Of a stretch of DNA of 64,000 bases, positions 34,463 to 45,874 are shown in pieces (within the stretch, counting starts at the first letter, position 1; the number at the start of each line of letters is the position of its first letter). The DNA is from Coptis chinensis (Eukaryota > Streptophyta > Magnoliopsida > Ranunculales > Ranunculaceae): NCBI GenBank assembly GCA_015680905.1, contig CM027379.1, forward strand, positions 100,491,001-100,555,000, in the 5' to 3' direction. The notes below the pieces were generated by a model, which was given only the letters and a program-made list of their open reading frames with translations, ran no database searches and was not told where the DNA came from. The translations under genes were made by a program, and so were the position numbers.

Positions 34463-34798
34463 TGTAGAACAATATGTATATAAACTAGAACAATAGAGTG
34501 AGAGATGAGAAGAAGTTGTATTGATTTATTTGATATTGAAGTTAGATTACACGTCCATAACAAAGACTATATTTATAGTTCACCATGGAATTATCTAGAA
34601 CATAAACTTGTCAATCAAGGAACTCATAATAGAAACCATGACGACTGGTGACTTACAATTCTAGAGAGATGACCACTGACTATGAAGCTAGGTTTCTAAT
34701 TACAAATTACGTACTTATTTAACAATAACTGGTTACAAATGAGCTCACTAAGTTATGTATAAACCATGATTATGTAGTTGACAAAGTAACAGGAGACA
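34463..34798 (-). repeat. Possible solo LTR (Copia-like), minus strand
   Basis: Bounded by TGTAGAAC...GAGACA (TG...CA). On the minus strand it has CTATAAATATAG, then about 70 bp later AAATAAATC, then a CT-rich stretch, which is an LTR-like promoter/poly(A) order. No matching target duplication is seen, so the call is weak. Confidence 0.35.
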
Positions 34799-35609
34799 TA
34801 TAAGCATAGAACAAAATATCGTGCCGGAGGTATATATCGGGTTGGTCAAAATCCGATACATATGGCAAATATACTGCCTTGATGCTTTGGCATGTTGAGG
34901 TTTGGTAAACCTGTTATCCTAATAAATTGTCCAAAATATCGTAATATGTCAAATGTTTTTGGCGATAAGATGAGTTTCAAGCATCTAAAGAACTTCATGC
35001 TGTGATTTCTAATACATCTTAGAAAGCACAAGTTGAAAATTCAATTTTATGGGATGGAATCTCGTCACAAACCTGTTTAGGATGTAAAATTCAATGAAGA
35101 GAAAAATGACCCAAATTGAAATGTAGAGTGGACAGTTCAATTAAAATTGGCTATAGGTAGTACAATTTTGTCGACCCAAATGAAAGTAAAGCTCATTAGG
35201 GCAAGTGCTTGCTCCTTGAGTGCATCTACTCTTACAAGCTCATTTATGGAATGGAGATTACTAACAAGGTTGATCAATACCAAAATCACAATGCTCCAAC
35301 TCCTTTAAGAAATGAAGAGAGTCCATGAATTTAACTTTAATAAATCATATTACGAAGTGAGTAAACAAGTGAGGAGTTAGATTTGAAAATCAGTCACCTA
35401 TATGAAATTCAAGAAGCTTGCATTATCGGAGAAGATGAATTCAATATAATGGACCTAACCACCTGGGGTTGTAGGGCTATTTTTTACCCTGACTAAACTT
35501 AACTTTAAATTACCAATAACTGACATTTTGATTTCTCCGATATATTATGTATAATATCGATATATTCATAAAAAATACTTGGTAAGAGGAGTTTTTTCTG
35601 CCAGGGTAG
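34799..35609. other. Unassigned sequence
   Basis: AT-rich, no gene, no clear repeat. Confidence 0.3.
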
Positions 35610-35991
35610 TAGGGGTGTGCACGGGTCGGGTTGGGTTTGGGTCTAAACCAACAATCGAACCGACCCTATCAGTTTATACTTTTTTGAAACCAAACCGAAC
35701 CGGGTGTGTAATACTAACCGAACCGAACCAACTGGGTTACAGTTTAACCGATGTTAACCAACCCAAACCGACTGGTTTTCATATATTTTTAAACTAAATC
35801 AATTAAATATATATTATATATAGCGGGTCGGTTTGGGTCGGGTTTAAAACTAAACCGACAATCAAACCAACCCTATCGGTTTTCAAATATACTTAACCAA
35901 ATTGAACCGACTCATAAACATAATCGACCCAAAATCAACCGATTCGGTTCGGTCAGTTTTGTCAATTTGACCAGTTTTATGCACACCCCTA
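35610..35991. mobile_element. hAT-type MITE (382 bp)
   Basis: Ends TAGGGGTGTGCAC and, inverted, TAGGGGTGTGCAT. The flanking octamers CAGGGTAG (35602-35609) and CATAGTAG (35992-35999) match at 6 of 8. The inside is full of GAACCGA/GGGTCGGTTT words. The plus-strand open frame seen here is an accident of these repeats. Confidence 0.75.
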
Positions 35992-36204
35992 CATAGTAGT
36001 TTCACCTTTATATTAATGCCGGTTAGCTAGATTTCTAATATATATCGCGGCATTTTATACTATGCATAGAAGTAGTGACTTGCAACTAAAGCTGAATAAG
36101 CACTCAGCCATGCACATTGTCTAGTAACGATAATGACAAGGGATGGGGATATAACGAATTGAAGGACATTCTATAAAGCAATCAAAACCGTCTAGGGAAC
36201 ACCC

Positions 36205-36340
36205 AACAAGATAGCTCAACTGGTCAAGGAGGGTGTTAGTGTGTACCTACCCACTAGGAGAGGTCTCGGGTTTGAGTATTGAAGTGGGATTTATGTAAGA
36301 TTTATTTTTGGGTCTGGGCTCCAAACTAGGACTGGTTTAA
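36205..36340 (+). mobile_element. tRNA-derived SINE candidate
   Basis: ATAGCTCAACTGGTCA (36211-36226) resembles a tRNA A box and GGTCTCGGGTTTGAGT (36262-36277) a B box, about 40 bp apart, as in plant SINEs. The 3' limit and a target duplication are not clear. Confidence 0.5.
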
Positions 36341-36676
36341 ACCAAGGCTCAAAATATCAAATTTGGTAAATATTTTGATGTACCTAAAAACCGATATATA
36401 TCAAAAATATCTATTTTTTTGTTGACTAGTTAAAATTTTATTTTGTATGTCGATATATCAAAAATATCATTAATATATCAGTCAAAATCAATTATATTTG
36501 GTCAAAATCAACAATTTTATATATATATATATATCGGTCGATATATATCATTATATCGGAAATTGTGATATATATCAAAAAAAAAAAAATTAATATTTAA
36601 TTGAAATATATCAAATATATTTATATCGGTGTACCAAAAAAATAATATATATCCGCAATATTTTGGGCCTTGTTGG
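36341..36676. mobile_element. AT-rich MITE-like element
   Basis: Ends CAAGGCTCAAAATAT and, inverted, CAAGGCCCAAAATAT flank a sequence made of ATATATC/GATATAT words. I could not find a target duplication. Confidence 0.4.
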
Positions 36677-37122
36677 ATTACTACCACAGTAAAATTAAAT
36701 AAAATTAACCGATCCAAATAGCTGACCGCCTGACCGTAATATTAAGTTTAAAATGCATAATGCATACCACTACTTTGTGGTCCCATGATTGAAACCACTC
36801 CATATGAAAGTCCACATTCCCCCAACTTCACCGTCTTTGAAAAATTATCTAGTCCACTAACATTAAATGTACCATCTCTGTCAATGAGTTGGATCGAGCA
36901 GATATATCATCACCTTTTCCTGCGGGGAAAGAAATAATCATATCTTATCAATGAGAACATCTTGATACACAATAGATGTATGATATTGATAGTTTGATAC
37001 ACAATAGATGAATGATAATATCCAAATTTACATATGTGGTTCTTATATTTATGGTAATTGAAATTTTGCATAAAATACTTTAGTTAATTAGTCCAAGTGC
37101 TCTGTTAGAGGGAGTATTATCA

Positions 37123-37578
37123 GGGCATCTCCAATGGGGGGTGTAAACCGTATAGAGTGGAAATTTTACACCCCAAATATAAAAAAACTCTCTCCAATGG
37201 GGGTGCTATACCGTAGGTAATAACAGATATTTTAATAGAGAGGGTGAAATTCCTCCTCGCTATTAGTTAATAAAAAGCCCGGACGCCACTTAAAATAACG
37301 TCTGTTTTAACTTAAAAACTCGGACGCCACTTCAACACACGAAGTTTTTTTATTTTAATCCCGGACGCCACCAAGTGGCGTCAGGTTTAAATAAAAAGAG
37401 ACGTCGGCGGAGTGACGTCCGAGTTTAAAATCTATTTTTTTACACTCTTTCCATCGTATAGATATAATGGATATTTATGAGCTATACAATACTATACAAT
37501 TAGAGGTGTAAAATCCTAATGGCACCTACGTGGAGCCTAGGTGGAGGTGTAATTTTACACCCCCCATTGGAGATGCCC
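37123..37578. mobile_element. MITE with GGGCATCTCCAATG ends (456 bp)
   Basis: Inverted ends of about 25 bp (GGGCATCTCCAATGGGGGGT) are flanked by TCA on both sides (37120-37122, 37579-37581). A second CTCTCCAATGGGGGTG copy lies inside at 37189. The core has four CGGACGCCAC words and a GTGGCGTC inverted partner. A 3-bp duplication fits a PIF/Harbinger (Tourist-like) origin. Confidence 0.75.
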
Positions 37579-37581
37579 TCA

Positions 37582-39195
37582 GTAGCTGCATATATAAGTG
37601 GGGTGTCGTTTATCCATATTGAAATTCGGTTCAATATGAATTTTGTAATGCATGTATACTAACTCCAGAACTAACATATATATATTAACTTTTTTCGTTA
37701 ATATTAATCCATTTTTGAGATGAAAGGAATTTTAATAAAATAGAGGTTTTAATCCTTTCTTTGTGGTATCACAATTTAAGCTTTACTGTGCTCTTAACTT
37801 TCCATACTATGGACTAAACTACAAGCTTGACTGACAGACTAAACTACCAGCCACACAAAGCGCTATACCCAAAATATCATAACCTTTCGGAAAAACGGTG
37901 ACCAGCAGAGTAGCAGACAATCTCCTTGAAAAATCTAATAGAGAAGTTCCATTACTTCCACGTTAAGTGAAGAGCATAAAGATTCAAGGAGCATTAACGG
38001 ATCAAATGAGTTCAAGACTCGATTATTAAGCAAGATCAAGTGATTCCAGAGAACCACAAAGTACACAAGATATATAGTTCATGCATATGAAGTTGATAGA
38101 CTTGAAAGGGTAGTCCAATGACTACTTTACAAAATTGATCAGGACAATAGATCCTTCAGGATCTTGTGGGATCAATGTCAAGATCAAGAAGGTTTAAAGG
38201 TTTGAAAACTTCTGTATGGAAGCCAAAGAAGCAAAAGACTCGCGCGAGGGTGCTCCCCAAGAAGAAGGACAAGCTAGAAAGAAAAATTATAAGAAAATAA
38301 AAACAAAAACCATGGAAGAGCTGTTTCGTGCCAGAGATTTCAGGTAACTACTTTCTCTGGTTGGTTCCAAATACAGAGTCTCAGCCAAGGAACTGAATCA
38401 GTGGCTTTACTTTCAGAACCAGACCTTCAAACAGCAAACACAAAAGGACGAGTGCTTGTACTCCAGCTCCATCGTAGATTCAAGAAAATAACAGAGGCTA
38501 CTGACAATCCCAAGTCGAACTAATTGAGATAAATCCTAAGTAATCAAGTGTCAAAATGGTGTGTTCTTGTTGTGTGCCATGAGACTAGATCCAGAACCAC
38601 AACTAAACACAGTACCACCGTGAGCTATAATATTTAAGATAACTAATTGAGATAAATCCTAAGTAATCAGTGGCTTAAGATATTTCATGTGGGACTAAAC
38701 ATTTCAATTCCTAAAAAGCAAATCAAATCATAAAATTAGCTCCTGTAATACAAAACTAAGAAATTTTATCAATTGCTGGAAACAGACACTTCAAACAAAA
38801 ATTGCTTTCCATGATCTATTAACACTGAGCAAAAACCAACAACTTTCCGCGATAATTCAACTGTAAATAAATAGCTTCAACAAAGATGATTCACAGCATA
38901 ATCAAATAACTGTTTAACTAACTATTCAATCTCCCAAACTACGTACTTCTGCATGTTTCCAATACACATCAAAACCACTAAAACTCATCAAAATATCAAC
39001 TTCTGAAGCAATTCCTACAAATTTTAAGGTAAACCAAACAGACCCTACAACGTTAAGCTATAGATCCAGACGGGAGGAAGGGATATATATATATACAGAA
39101 CTTAGTTAGAGAACTCATATGGTAAAAGTGGATCAATCCAAGACATACCCATCGAAAAACAATGAGTTGCTTTCTGCTCCAAATGTAGTAAATAG
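37582..39195. other. Unassigned sequence
   Basis: No gene or repeat that I can support, apart from a repeated phrase AACTAATTGAGATAAATCCT at about 38518 and 38640. Confidence 0.3.
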
Positions 39196-39847
39196 CTAAG
39201 TAGTTAAAATCGGTTTTCGAAACTAATCGGTTGAGGAGCGATATGCGATTAATCGGTTAATCGGTGATTAATCGGTGATTTAATCGGTTATATCGGATGT
39301 ATATATTTGACGTTTTCAAAATATATAATAGTATAATCATACCAAATATTTCTAAATAATTATTCGAAATACAACAAAAAATATCAAATTCTCATAATCA
39401 CATCTAACTAACTCAATTTTGGAGTACTACAGATATGTCAAACACAAATATTACGTTAAATATTTATAGGAATAAGGAGATTGAGAAGCGATAATATTTA
39501 TTAGAGAGATAATACAATAATTTGTATATTTAACTTTCCGTTAAGGAGGGGAAAATAAGTAAACTCTTATCTTTGTGTATTAATTGGGTTATATTATTAT
39601 TAATACGGTTTAAGAATCTAATTCGTTAATTTTACGTATTTTTTTAGATAGAGAACCGATATTTTCAATAATTTTTTTTCTCGGTTTAGCGAGAAATCGG
39701 TCATCTCGGCCGATTAATTGGTCAATTCGGTGATTAAATCGGTTCGGTGAGAAAAGGTTAAAAAATCGGTAAAAACTAATCGGCTTACGAGCGATATGCG
39801 ATTAATCGGCGATTAATCGGCCGATTAATCCGATATTGATAGCATAG
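39196..39847. mobile_element. hAT-type MITE (652 bp, TSD GTAAATAG)
   Basis: GTAAATAG occurs at 39188-39195 and 39848-39855. Inner ends are CTAAGTAGTTAAAATCGG and, inverted, CTATGCTATCAATATCGG, an imperfect terminal repeat. GAGCGATATGCGATTAATCG occurs in direct orientation near both ends, with many AATCGG words. Confidence 0.8.
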
Positions 39848-40167
39848 GTAAATAGGTAGACACTATTAACACTACTACTGAGAATGACACTTATACCATT
39901 TGTTTTTAAATGTGGTAAAATATATTTACCAATCGTTATACAACCGACAATAGGTGGTGTGGTATATAATAAATAGCAAAACTGTGGTATATATGTTTAA
40001 TGGATACCACGGTTTTTCAAAGAACCGTGGTTTGTATGTTCATTATATACCACGGTTGGCGTAACCGTGGCATATAAACTATTGAAACCGTGGTTTATAT
40101 TAGTGTATGTGTTATAATACCGTGGTATATAGTTATACTAAACACTACGGTTTATGCCAAACTGTGG

Positions 40168-40198
<31 letters not shown>

Positions 40199-40456
40199 TA
40201 ATGCTAGTAATAGTCTTCCACTTAAAACCCGAACCCCGTGATAATAAAATTTTACATACCGCCTACATACAACATTTCCATCTTCCCAACAAATTCCAAA
40301 ATGTACAATAAACTATCAAACATTGCAAAAAAAATATAATAATAATAAAAAACTTCCATTAATTTTTTGAGTGCACTAAGAAAACAAACTTCAAATTCCT
40401 TTTCATAAATTAAAAAGGTAAGACTCATAAATTAAACTGGAGGGGTCCGAACATAG

Positions 40457-40612
40457 CTAAAACTCATCCTCATTCGCTTCCGATTGAAACACCCCATTTT
40501 CCTGGATGAACTGAATAATATCGAGTCGAACACCGTCAAGTTCATCTTGCGTGTATGTCTCCTTCAGTTCTAGTTAAGTTACATGGCTGACATATCCCTT
40601 ATCTTGAATCAC
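40457..40612 (-). pseudogene. Captured exon, last exon of an unidentified gene
   Basis: On the minus strand a TTGCAG acceptor precedes VIQDKGYVSHVT, a TAA stop, then LELKETYTQDELDGVRLDII and ...SEANEDEF with a terminal TAG. It joins in phase 0 to the exon at 42042-42188. I do not recognise the protein. The internal stop shows decay. Confidence 0.5.
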
Positions 40613-42041
40613 CTGCAAGAGAAACCGATAAGAACTTCCACATTCTTGACTGATGAATATCAACTATCAAGCTTAATAGAAGATAAAATAAAGAACATGT
40701 ACTCGCACAACATAGACCAAAAAGCTAGTTTAGGAATATAAGTGATTGAATGCCGCCTTCTTTTAAAATCTTCAGTAGATTACCAACAACATTTAAGATT
40801 ATTGGCTTGAGACCTAATGTGATGTATACATGTTTAAAGATAACACATGTCAAATGGTAGTGTAAAGTGCTACAAGCTTACAATGAGGTAGAGCAATCAA
40901 ACTTGAGTAATTCTCAATGAATGACAAAGAAAACGTAACTACAACTACAACACCTATTGGAAAAAATTAAAAAAAAAATAAAAATAAAAAATAAAAAAAT
41001 AACTACACCAGCCATGAGTCAATATTTGACGAAGTGAAAGAAAAAAAATATGAAAACACTTACTTTGGCCATGACTTAATGCCGAAATTCAGCAAACCTA
41101 CAATACTATTGGCCGGTTTCATTCAGATAGATCCCTTACCACCACAAAGATATTAGGAGCATGTATGCGGGCACCGTTTAGGTAGGAGGAAAACTCCTAT
41201 ATCTAATGAGTCCAATTAGTGGATCACTTTTATGGTAATCTTAAAGGCTATGTAACCATCCCATCAAATAATAATTTCTATATTTCTGATTTTCTGTGAT
41301 CATCGTAATTTAATCAAACTTATTTTAGCTTTGACCAAATATACCAAGGTGGGAACAATTGAATTCTATGACCTTATTCCCTTCCAATTTCTAACATGTG
41401 CAAACTGGCTACTAAAAATGGAATATATGTTCAAAAGTATAACCGGGGCCTTCTTTGTTTTAATCAAATGACTAGAAGCAATGTTTTAAGTATATATAGA
41501 TTACAACATTTAAGTGTCAGGCAGCCAACATAAACCCTACAAGGTAAGTACCAACTCTACCCACTTCGCAGTCATTGAAAGCATTGAATTCACACAGGGA
41601 AAAATCCTGATTGACCTTTCTTCACTAAAACTGTCGTAACTTCCTTTTTATAACTTGGATTAGTACAAGGTAAATTGGGTTTGAAACATAATTAAATTAC
41701 CTATAACTAATGTTTATACCATGAAAGCAGATTCTTAACAGAAAATTCACAGAACGCGACCAAACACAGAACTTGGTCATAAAAATCCTGACGGACCTCT
41801 CTGTATTAAAACAGTCTTAACTTACTGTGTAGATATTGAAACGAGGTGAATCCAACTGTATTGGAAAGAAGACTTGCAGATCTAAAAATCTTATTCAAGC
41901 CCCGAGACCTCATTCCCAAGCATGATTTTTCAGGACTCTTCTGAACCGACCCCAGAAAACTAAACCAAGAAAACTACTGCTTATGTAGCAAACTGAAACA
42001 AACATCTCATAGCTTCACAAACAAAGATTAACAATCAGTAC

Positions 42042-42188
42042 CTCAAACAGGATGCCCCTGAAGTCGGTCGGTTTTGTCGCATTAAAGACCCATAGCGGCA
42101 CAGTCAACTCTTCTAACCTCTTCTGTGATAGAGAAGTTGTTCCTCTCACTTGCTCATGGAGGAACCAGTTTGAGTAGTATCCCTGCCT
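42042..42188 (-). pseudogene. Captured exon of an unidentified gene
   Basis: A 49-codon open stretch between a TTAG acceptor and a GTACTG donor: starts RQGYYSNWFLHEQVRGTT and ends LWVFNATKPTDFRGILFE. Its 3' splice phase matches the exon at 40457-40612, 1.4 kb downstream on the minus strand. It may be a piece of a host gene or of a mother element's accessory gene. Confidence 0.5.
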
Positions 42189-43337
42189 CTAACCTGAAGG
42201 TCTTTGGGCTAATAACTTTCAATGCAGTAACATTCATGTACAGATCTCCATGAAATATTTTACAAGGGTAAACCACCAAGTTTTAGTTTAGAGAAGATTT
42301 TTTCTACATACAAAGCCTGCTTTAATCTTACTATTCCACTTTGTAGTTCTAATAATACAGCTAGAGAAGTTAATTATAATTGGGAAAGCTATGCGCTTAA
42401 GCGTATAAATGGGCAATCTGATTTACCAATGAAAACAATGAACAGAGACCTCTTTACAACTTATTTGGTCCAATTAACTCAGTTTGTTTTACAGCTCTTG
42501 CCTACATGTTTTGAAACTATAAAACAACCATTCACTAGATAAAAAAAATACTAAATTGAGAAAATATTACTTTTAAATTGGCAATTAGAAATCGGATTTA
42601 TGTATATTGGAATTTAGTATTTCGTTTTATTTTTTTTGTGGAAAACCTAACCTGCAACAGAAAGTAGAGGACTATAAATAGTACAAAGTACAAACCCTTA
42701 GAGTAAAACAGCCCAACCCGACCCTGCTTTCATGCATCACTCCTTCCGCTTGCCGTTCCTGAAGTAGAAGAAAAACAAGTACAAGAAAGTAAGAATCAAC
42801 AGTGTCATTGTATGTATAATAAGCAAAAAGCAAAAGGAAACTGATGAAGTTACCAAAAGGATGTAATCAATCAAATGGGGCAAGTTTCAGTTAGAACATC
42901 CATTACTTCCGGCCTCGAGACTAGCTTGGAGCTACTCTTAGTTGGCGTATATATTTTTTTTTGCTAAAAGGGCCCATTTTCTAGATCCTATTTTACCTAA
43001 CTTTGAAGAGAAAGTGAAAGGAATACATGTCATGTAAACCCATACCAAAAACAGGATCATTCTGCCCATACCCTCCATTAAAAATGTTGTTGCCTTGGTC
43101 ATGTATGCCTTACTTCTTAATATGGAGCTAATATTTCAAATACATATATTGTAACCCCCCCCCCCCCCTACACTTCTTTCTCCAAAACACCAAAATATTC
43201 TACAATTCAAGTTTCATCACATAAGTCTTTTCTCAATATTCCATATATACCCATCTTCATGTGTACAACATTCTATTGAGCGATCATATCATGAATCTTC
43301 ACCTAACAATTAAAAAATAAAGTTAAGAAGCCATAAA

Positions 43338-43846
43338 TTAGATAGCAATTAAATGTGCAAGAAAGTGGGCTGCTTGAGAAAAGCTGAAAGGAGTTCCGCC
43401 ACTTTTTTCCGCTTGACATGTGGTCTCATTTAGATCTCCAAGAATAAGCCACGGCAAATTGTGGTTTGTGGCAAGATCCTCGAAAGATTTCCACAATTCC
43501 GGCCTTTGGCTTTTTTCCGGGTGGCCATAAGTAAAAGTGCATAGCCATTCCATGTCAACCGGATTGTTTTTTACAATGGCTGCAATATAACGCTCACAAG
43601 AATAAATAATCTCGAGGTCTATGTTGGTGTTCCATCCGAGCCATAGACCCCCACTGTATCCATTTGCAGGAAAATTTGAGTGTTGAAAACCCGTGAGAGG
43701 AGAATCTCTGCAGACTTGTAGACGATCTACCCTTGTCTCAAAGCAAGAAAGCAAATATCTGATTTAAGGGTGGTTAAGTGGGTTTTAACCTCTCGAATTG
43801 TCGCGGAAGTGGCACTTCCGCGGCAAATCCAAGCGAAAATATTCAT
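43338..43846 (-). pseudogene. LINE ORF2 endonuclease fragment
   Basis: The minus-strand ATG at 43846 begins MNIFAWICRGSATS, matching the M-x-I-x-x-W-N-C-R-G start of plant L1 endonuclease with Asn changed to Ile. It continues with LKSDICFL, a frameshift into FETRVDRLQV, then GYSGGLWLGWNT, FTYGHPEKSQR and WLILGDLNE. The endonuclease nicks target DNA for LINE insertion. No RT follows, and the fragment lies inside the CACTA element. Confidence 0.85.
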
Positions 43847-43849
43847 AGC

Positions 43850-45514
43850 ACTTATGCACACATACACAGACTGCCAAAGGATGCTAGTACCCAGAATAAA
43901 ACTAAACACAAAACCACAAGTGAGCAAAGAAATAAAAAATAGCACGTACACGTAGAGCATTAACAGACAATATGCCAGGCTAAAGACGATCAAAACAAGC
44001 GCTAGCTCACCAACATGCTACAGCTTGCATGCTAACGACAAGCAAAAGCCAAACAAAAATAAAAAACAAGAAGCAGAGCTAGTTAGACCATATGCTACAG
44101 CATGTCAAAGTGCAAACAGATGAAGCTGAGTGAAGTAGAGATCAAAGCAGGCTCTAAACTAACCCTTAAGAAAAGTTTAAACAACAAGAGAGGCTATTAG
44201 CAATTTCTACTAATGAAAAAAGAGCAGAGAAGTATTACTGATTTAGGTTAAAAAAATATATATATAAAGTGGATGCAGAAAAGCTTATCTCGAGATCCAA
44301 GCAAAAAGAAAATGATGGCTAGTTTCTAAGAGGCCAAAGAATTGAAGTCGATCCCCCAGCACATGTTAGACTTTGCACAGATGATGAAACAAATACAAAC
44401 AAGCAGAGCGAAGCTAAAACAGTTGATGAAACATATCCTACAAAGATGCCAAAGTGCAAAAAGATGAAACCGAAAAGAAACAGAGATCAACGCAGAGTAG
44501 ACTATTACAAATGCGGATAAAAGAGAGACTATTAGATATATATCTTATGATGAAAAAGAAAAACAGCGATTATAACCTGATTCAATACTAAGAAAAAAAT
44601 AAAGGGGGTGCAGTGGAGCTTATCCGATTGCTTGGTTAATGGATTCAAGCAAACCGAAAAATGAAAGCTATCGTCAAAGAGGCCGATAACTTGAAGTCAC
44701 CCAAACAAAAAATTAGACATATCCCAAACGAACTTCGCCAAGGTTCGAAGCTTTCACCGTGGTCGATCACGAACGACGGCTGAATCAACGGATATTGTTG
44801 AAAAACAAAGAGGGTAAAGATCTTTGTCCGCCTACAAAGAGTTTGGACGAAGACTCCTCAAGGAGGACTAGTGGAGATTAAACTCCGGTTTTTCAGAGTG
44901 GAAAAGGGCCCCACCGAGACGACGATCCGATCCGCAGGATGGTACTCAAGAACCGCTTGGTTTTAAGTTGGTGTTAAAGTGAACTTTTGAACGGCGGCGG
45001 AGATGAACAAAGAAGATTTTTTTTTTGGTTGGAAAGAAATTTCCGAAGAGATTGTTTGAGGATTTGCTCAAAGAGGGAAAACGCGGTGGAGATATGACTC
45101 CGTGTGATGGAGGTGGAGTTTAGACTCCGGTTGTAGTCCGACCGGCGGTGAAAGAGCCGTTAAGGCTTGGGAGCTTAAAGAGTTAGAGCGGTTGTACTTG
45201 AACGTGGGGGTTGGGAGTTCGAAATACCTCCAAAATATTGTCATCCTCCTCCTCCTCGTGTTGGGGTGGTTTTTGGGTTTTGTCATTGCTTTGATTTTTG
45301 AGGTGTTGTCTCGCTTTTTTTCAAAGAGAGAGAAGAGGAAATGATTTTGAGTTTTTTTTCAGTGTGTGTGTTTTTTTCCTCCTCAAAAATTGAATATGAG
45401 AAGCTTTTCGGGTTGGGCTTGCAAGTTGGAGGCCCAATTTAACAGACAATGGATTAAATCCATTAACTGCGTATTTTTTTTTCGCGTATTTGACTATTTG
45501 GCATAAAGTCATAA
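43850..45514. other. CACTA interior, possible LINE 5' region
   Basis: A/G-rich sequence upstream (minus strand) of the LINE endonuclease start; a 72-codon frame at 45068-45286 (minus) has no known domain. It could be the LINE 5' UTR captured with the endonuclease. Confidence 0.35.
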
Positions 45515-45874
45515 ACCACGGTAGAAAGTGAAAAATTTATATACCACTGTTTATGTTTAAGGTAGTGGGGATGTGGAGTACTCTCATGCTGAAAAAAAAA
45601 CTAACCATGGTATATGGCCCAACTTATCCCACGATTTTCATGTAACTGTGGCATATACTAGTAAACCAATGACCAAAGAAATTTCCGCCGTGGTATATAA
45701 GTATTTCCCACGGTTTTTGAAAGAACCGTGGTATAAACGTTTTTATTGACCGTGGTATATGTGTCATTTTGTAGTAGTGTAAGGTCAACAAAATAATCTT
45801 ATATATATAAGAGTCGTCTCTAGGGCTTCGTCCTAATGTCCTCTAGTTGATAATTATTTCCAATCAATGAGTTG

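Larger units (their letters stand above)
39870..45778. mobile_element. Non-autonomous CACTA element (5.9 kb, TSD TAA)
   Basis: Ends are CACTACTACTGAGAATGACA and, inverted, CACTACTACAAAATGACACA. TAA is duplicated at 39867-39869 and 45779-45781. Subterminal repeats of the word ACCGTGGTATAT/ATACCACGGT fill 39900-40170 and 45515-45760 in both orientations, as in CACTA elements. No TNP2 transposase is present. The inside carries two exons of an unidentified gene and a LINE endonuclease fragment, so it can move only with help from another element. Confidence 0.93.

Noticed and set aside
34846..35031. 61-codon minus-strand ORF
   Set aside because: No family features, no homologous frame elsewhere in the window, and it lies in decayed AT-rich sequence.
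35579..35797. Plus-strand ORF of 72 codons
   Set aside because: It lies in the repeated GGGTCGG/AACCGA words of a hAT MITE.
36211..36277. Functional tRNA gene
   Set aside because: A and B box-like words are present but no cloverleaf arms or discriminator can be drawn; a SINE fits better.
42042..42188. Naming the captured exons after a known host protein
   Set aside because: I do not recognise the sequence with enough certainty; any name would be a guess.
43157..43169. Poly-C run as a G-quadruplex
   Set aside because: It is a single homopolymer of about a dozen bases with no further G/C runs nearby.
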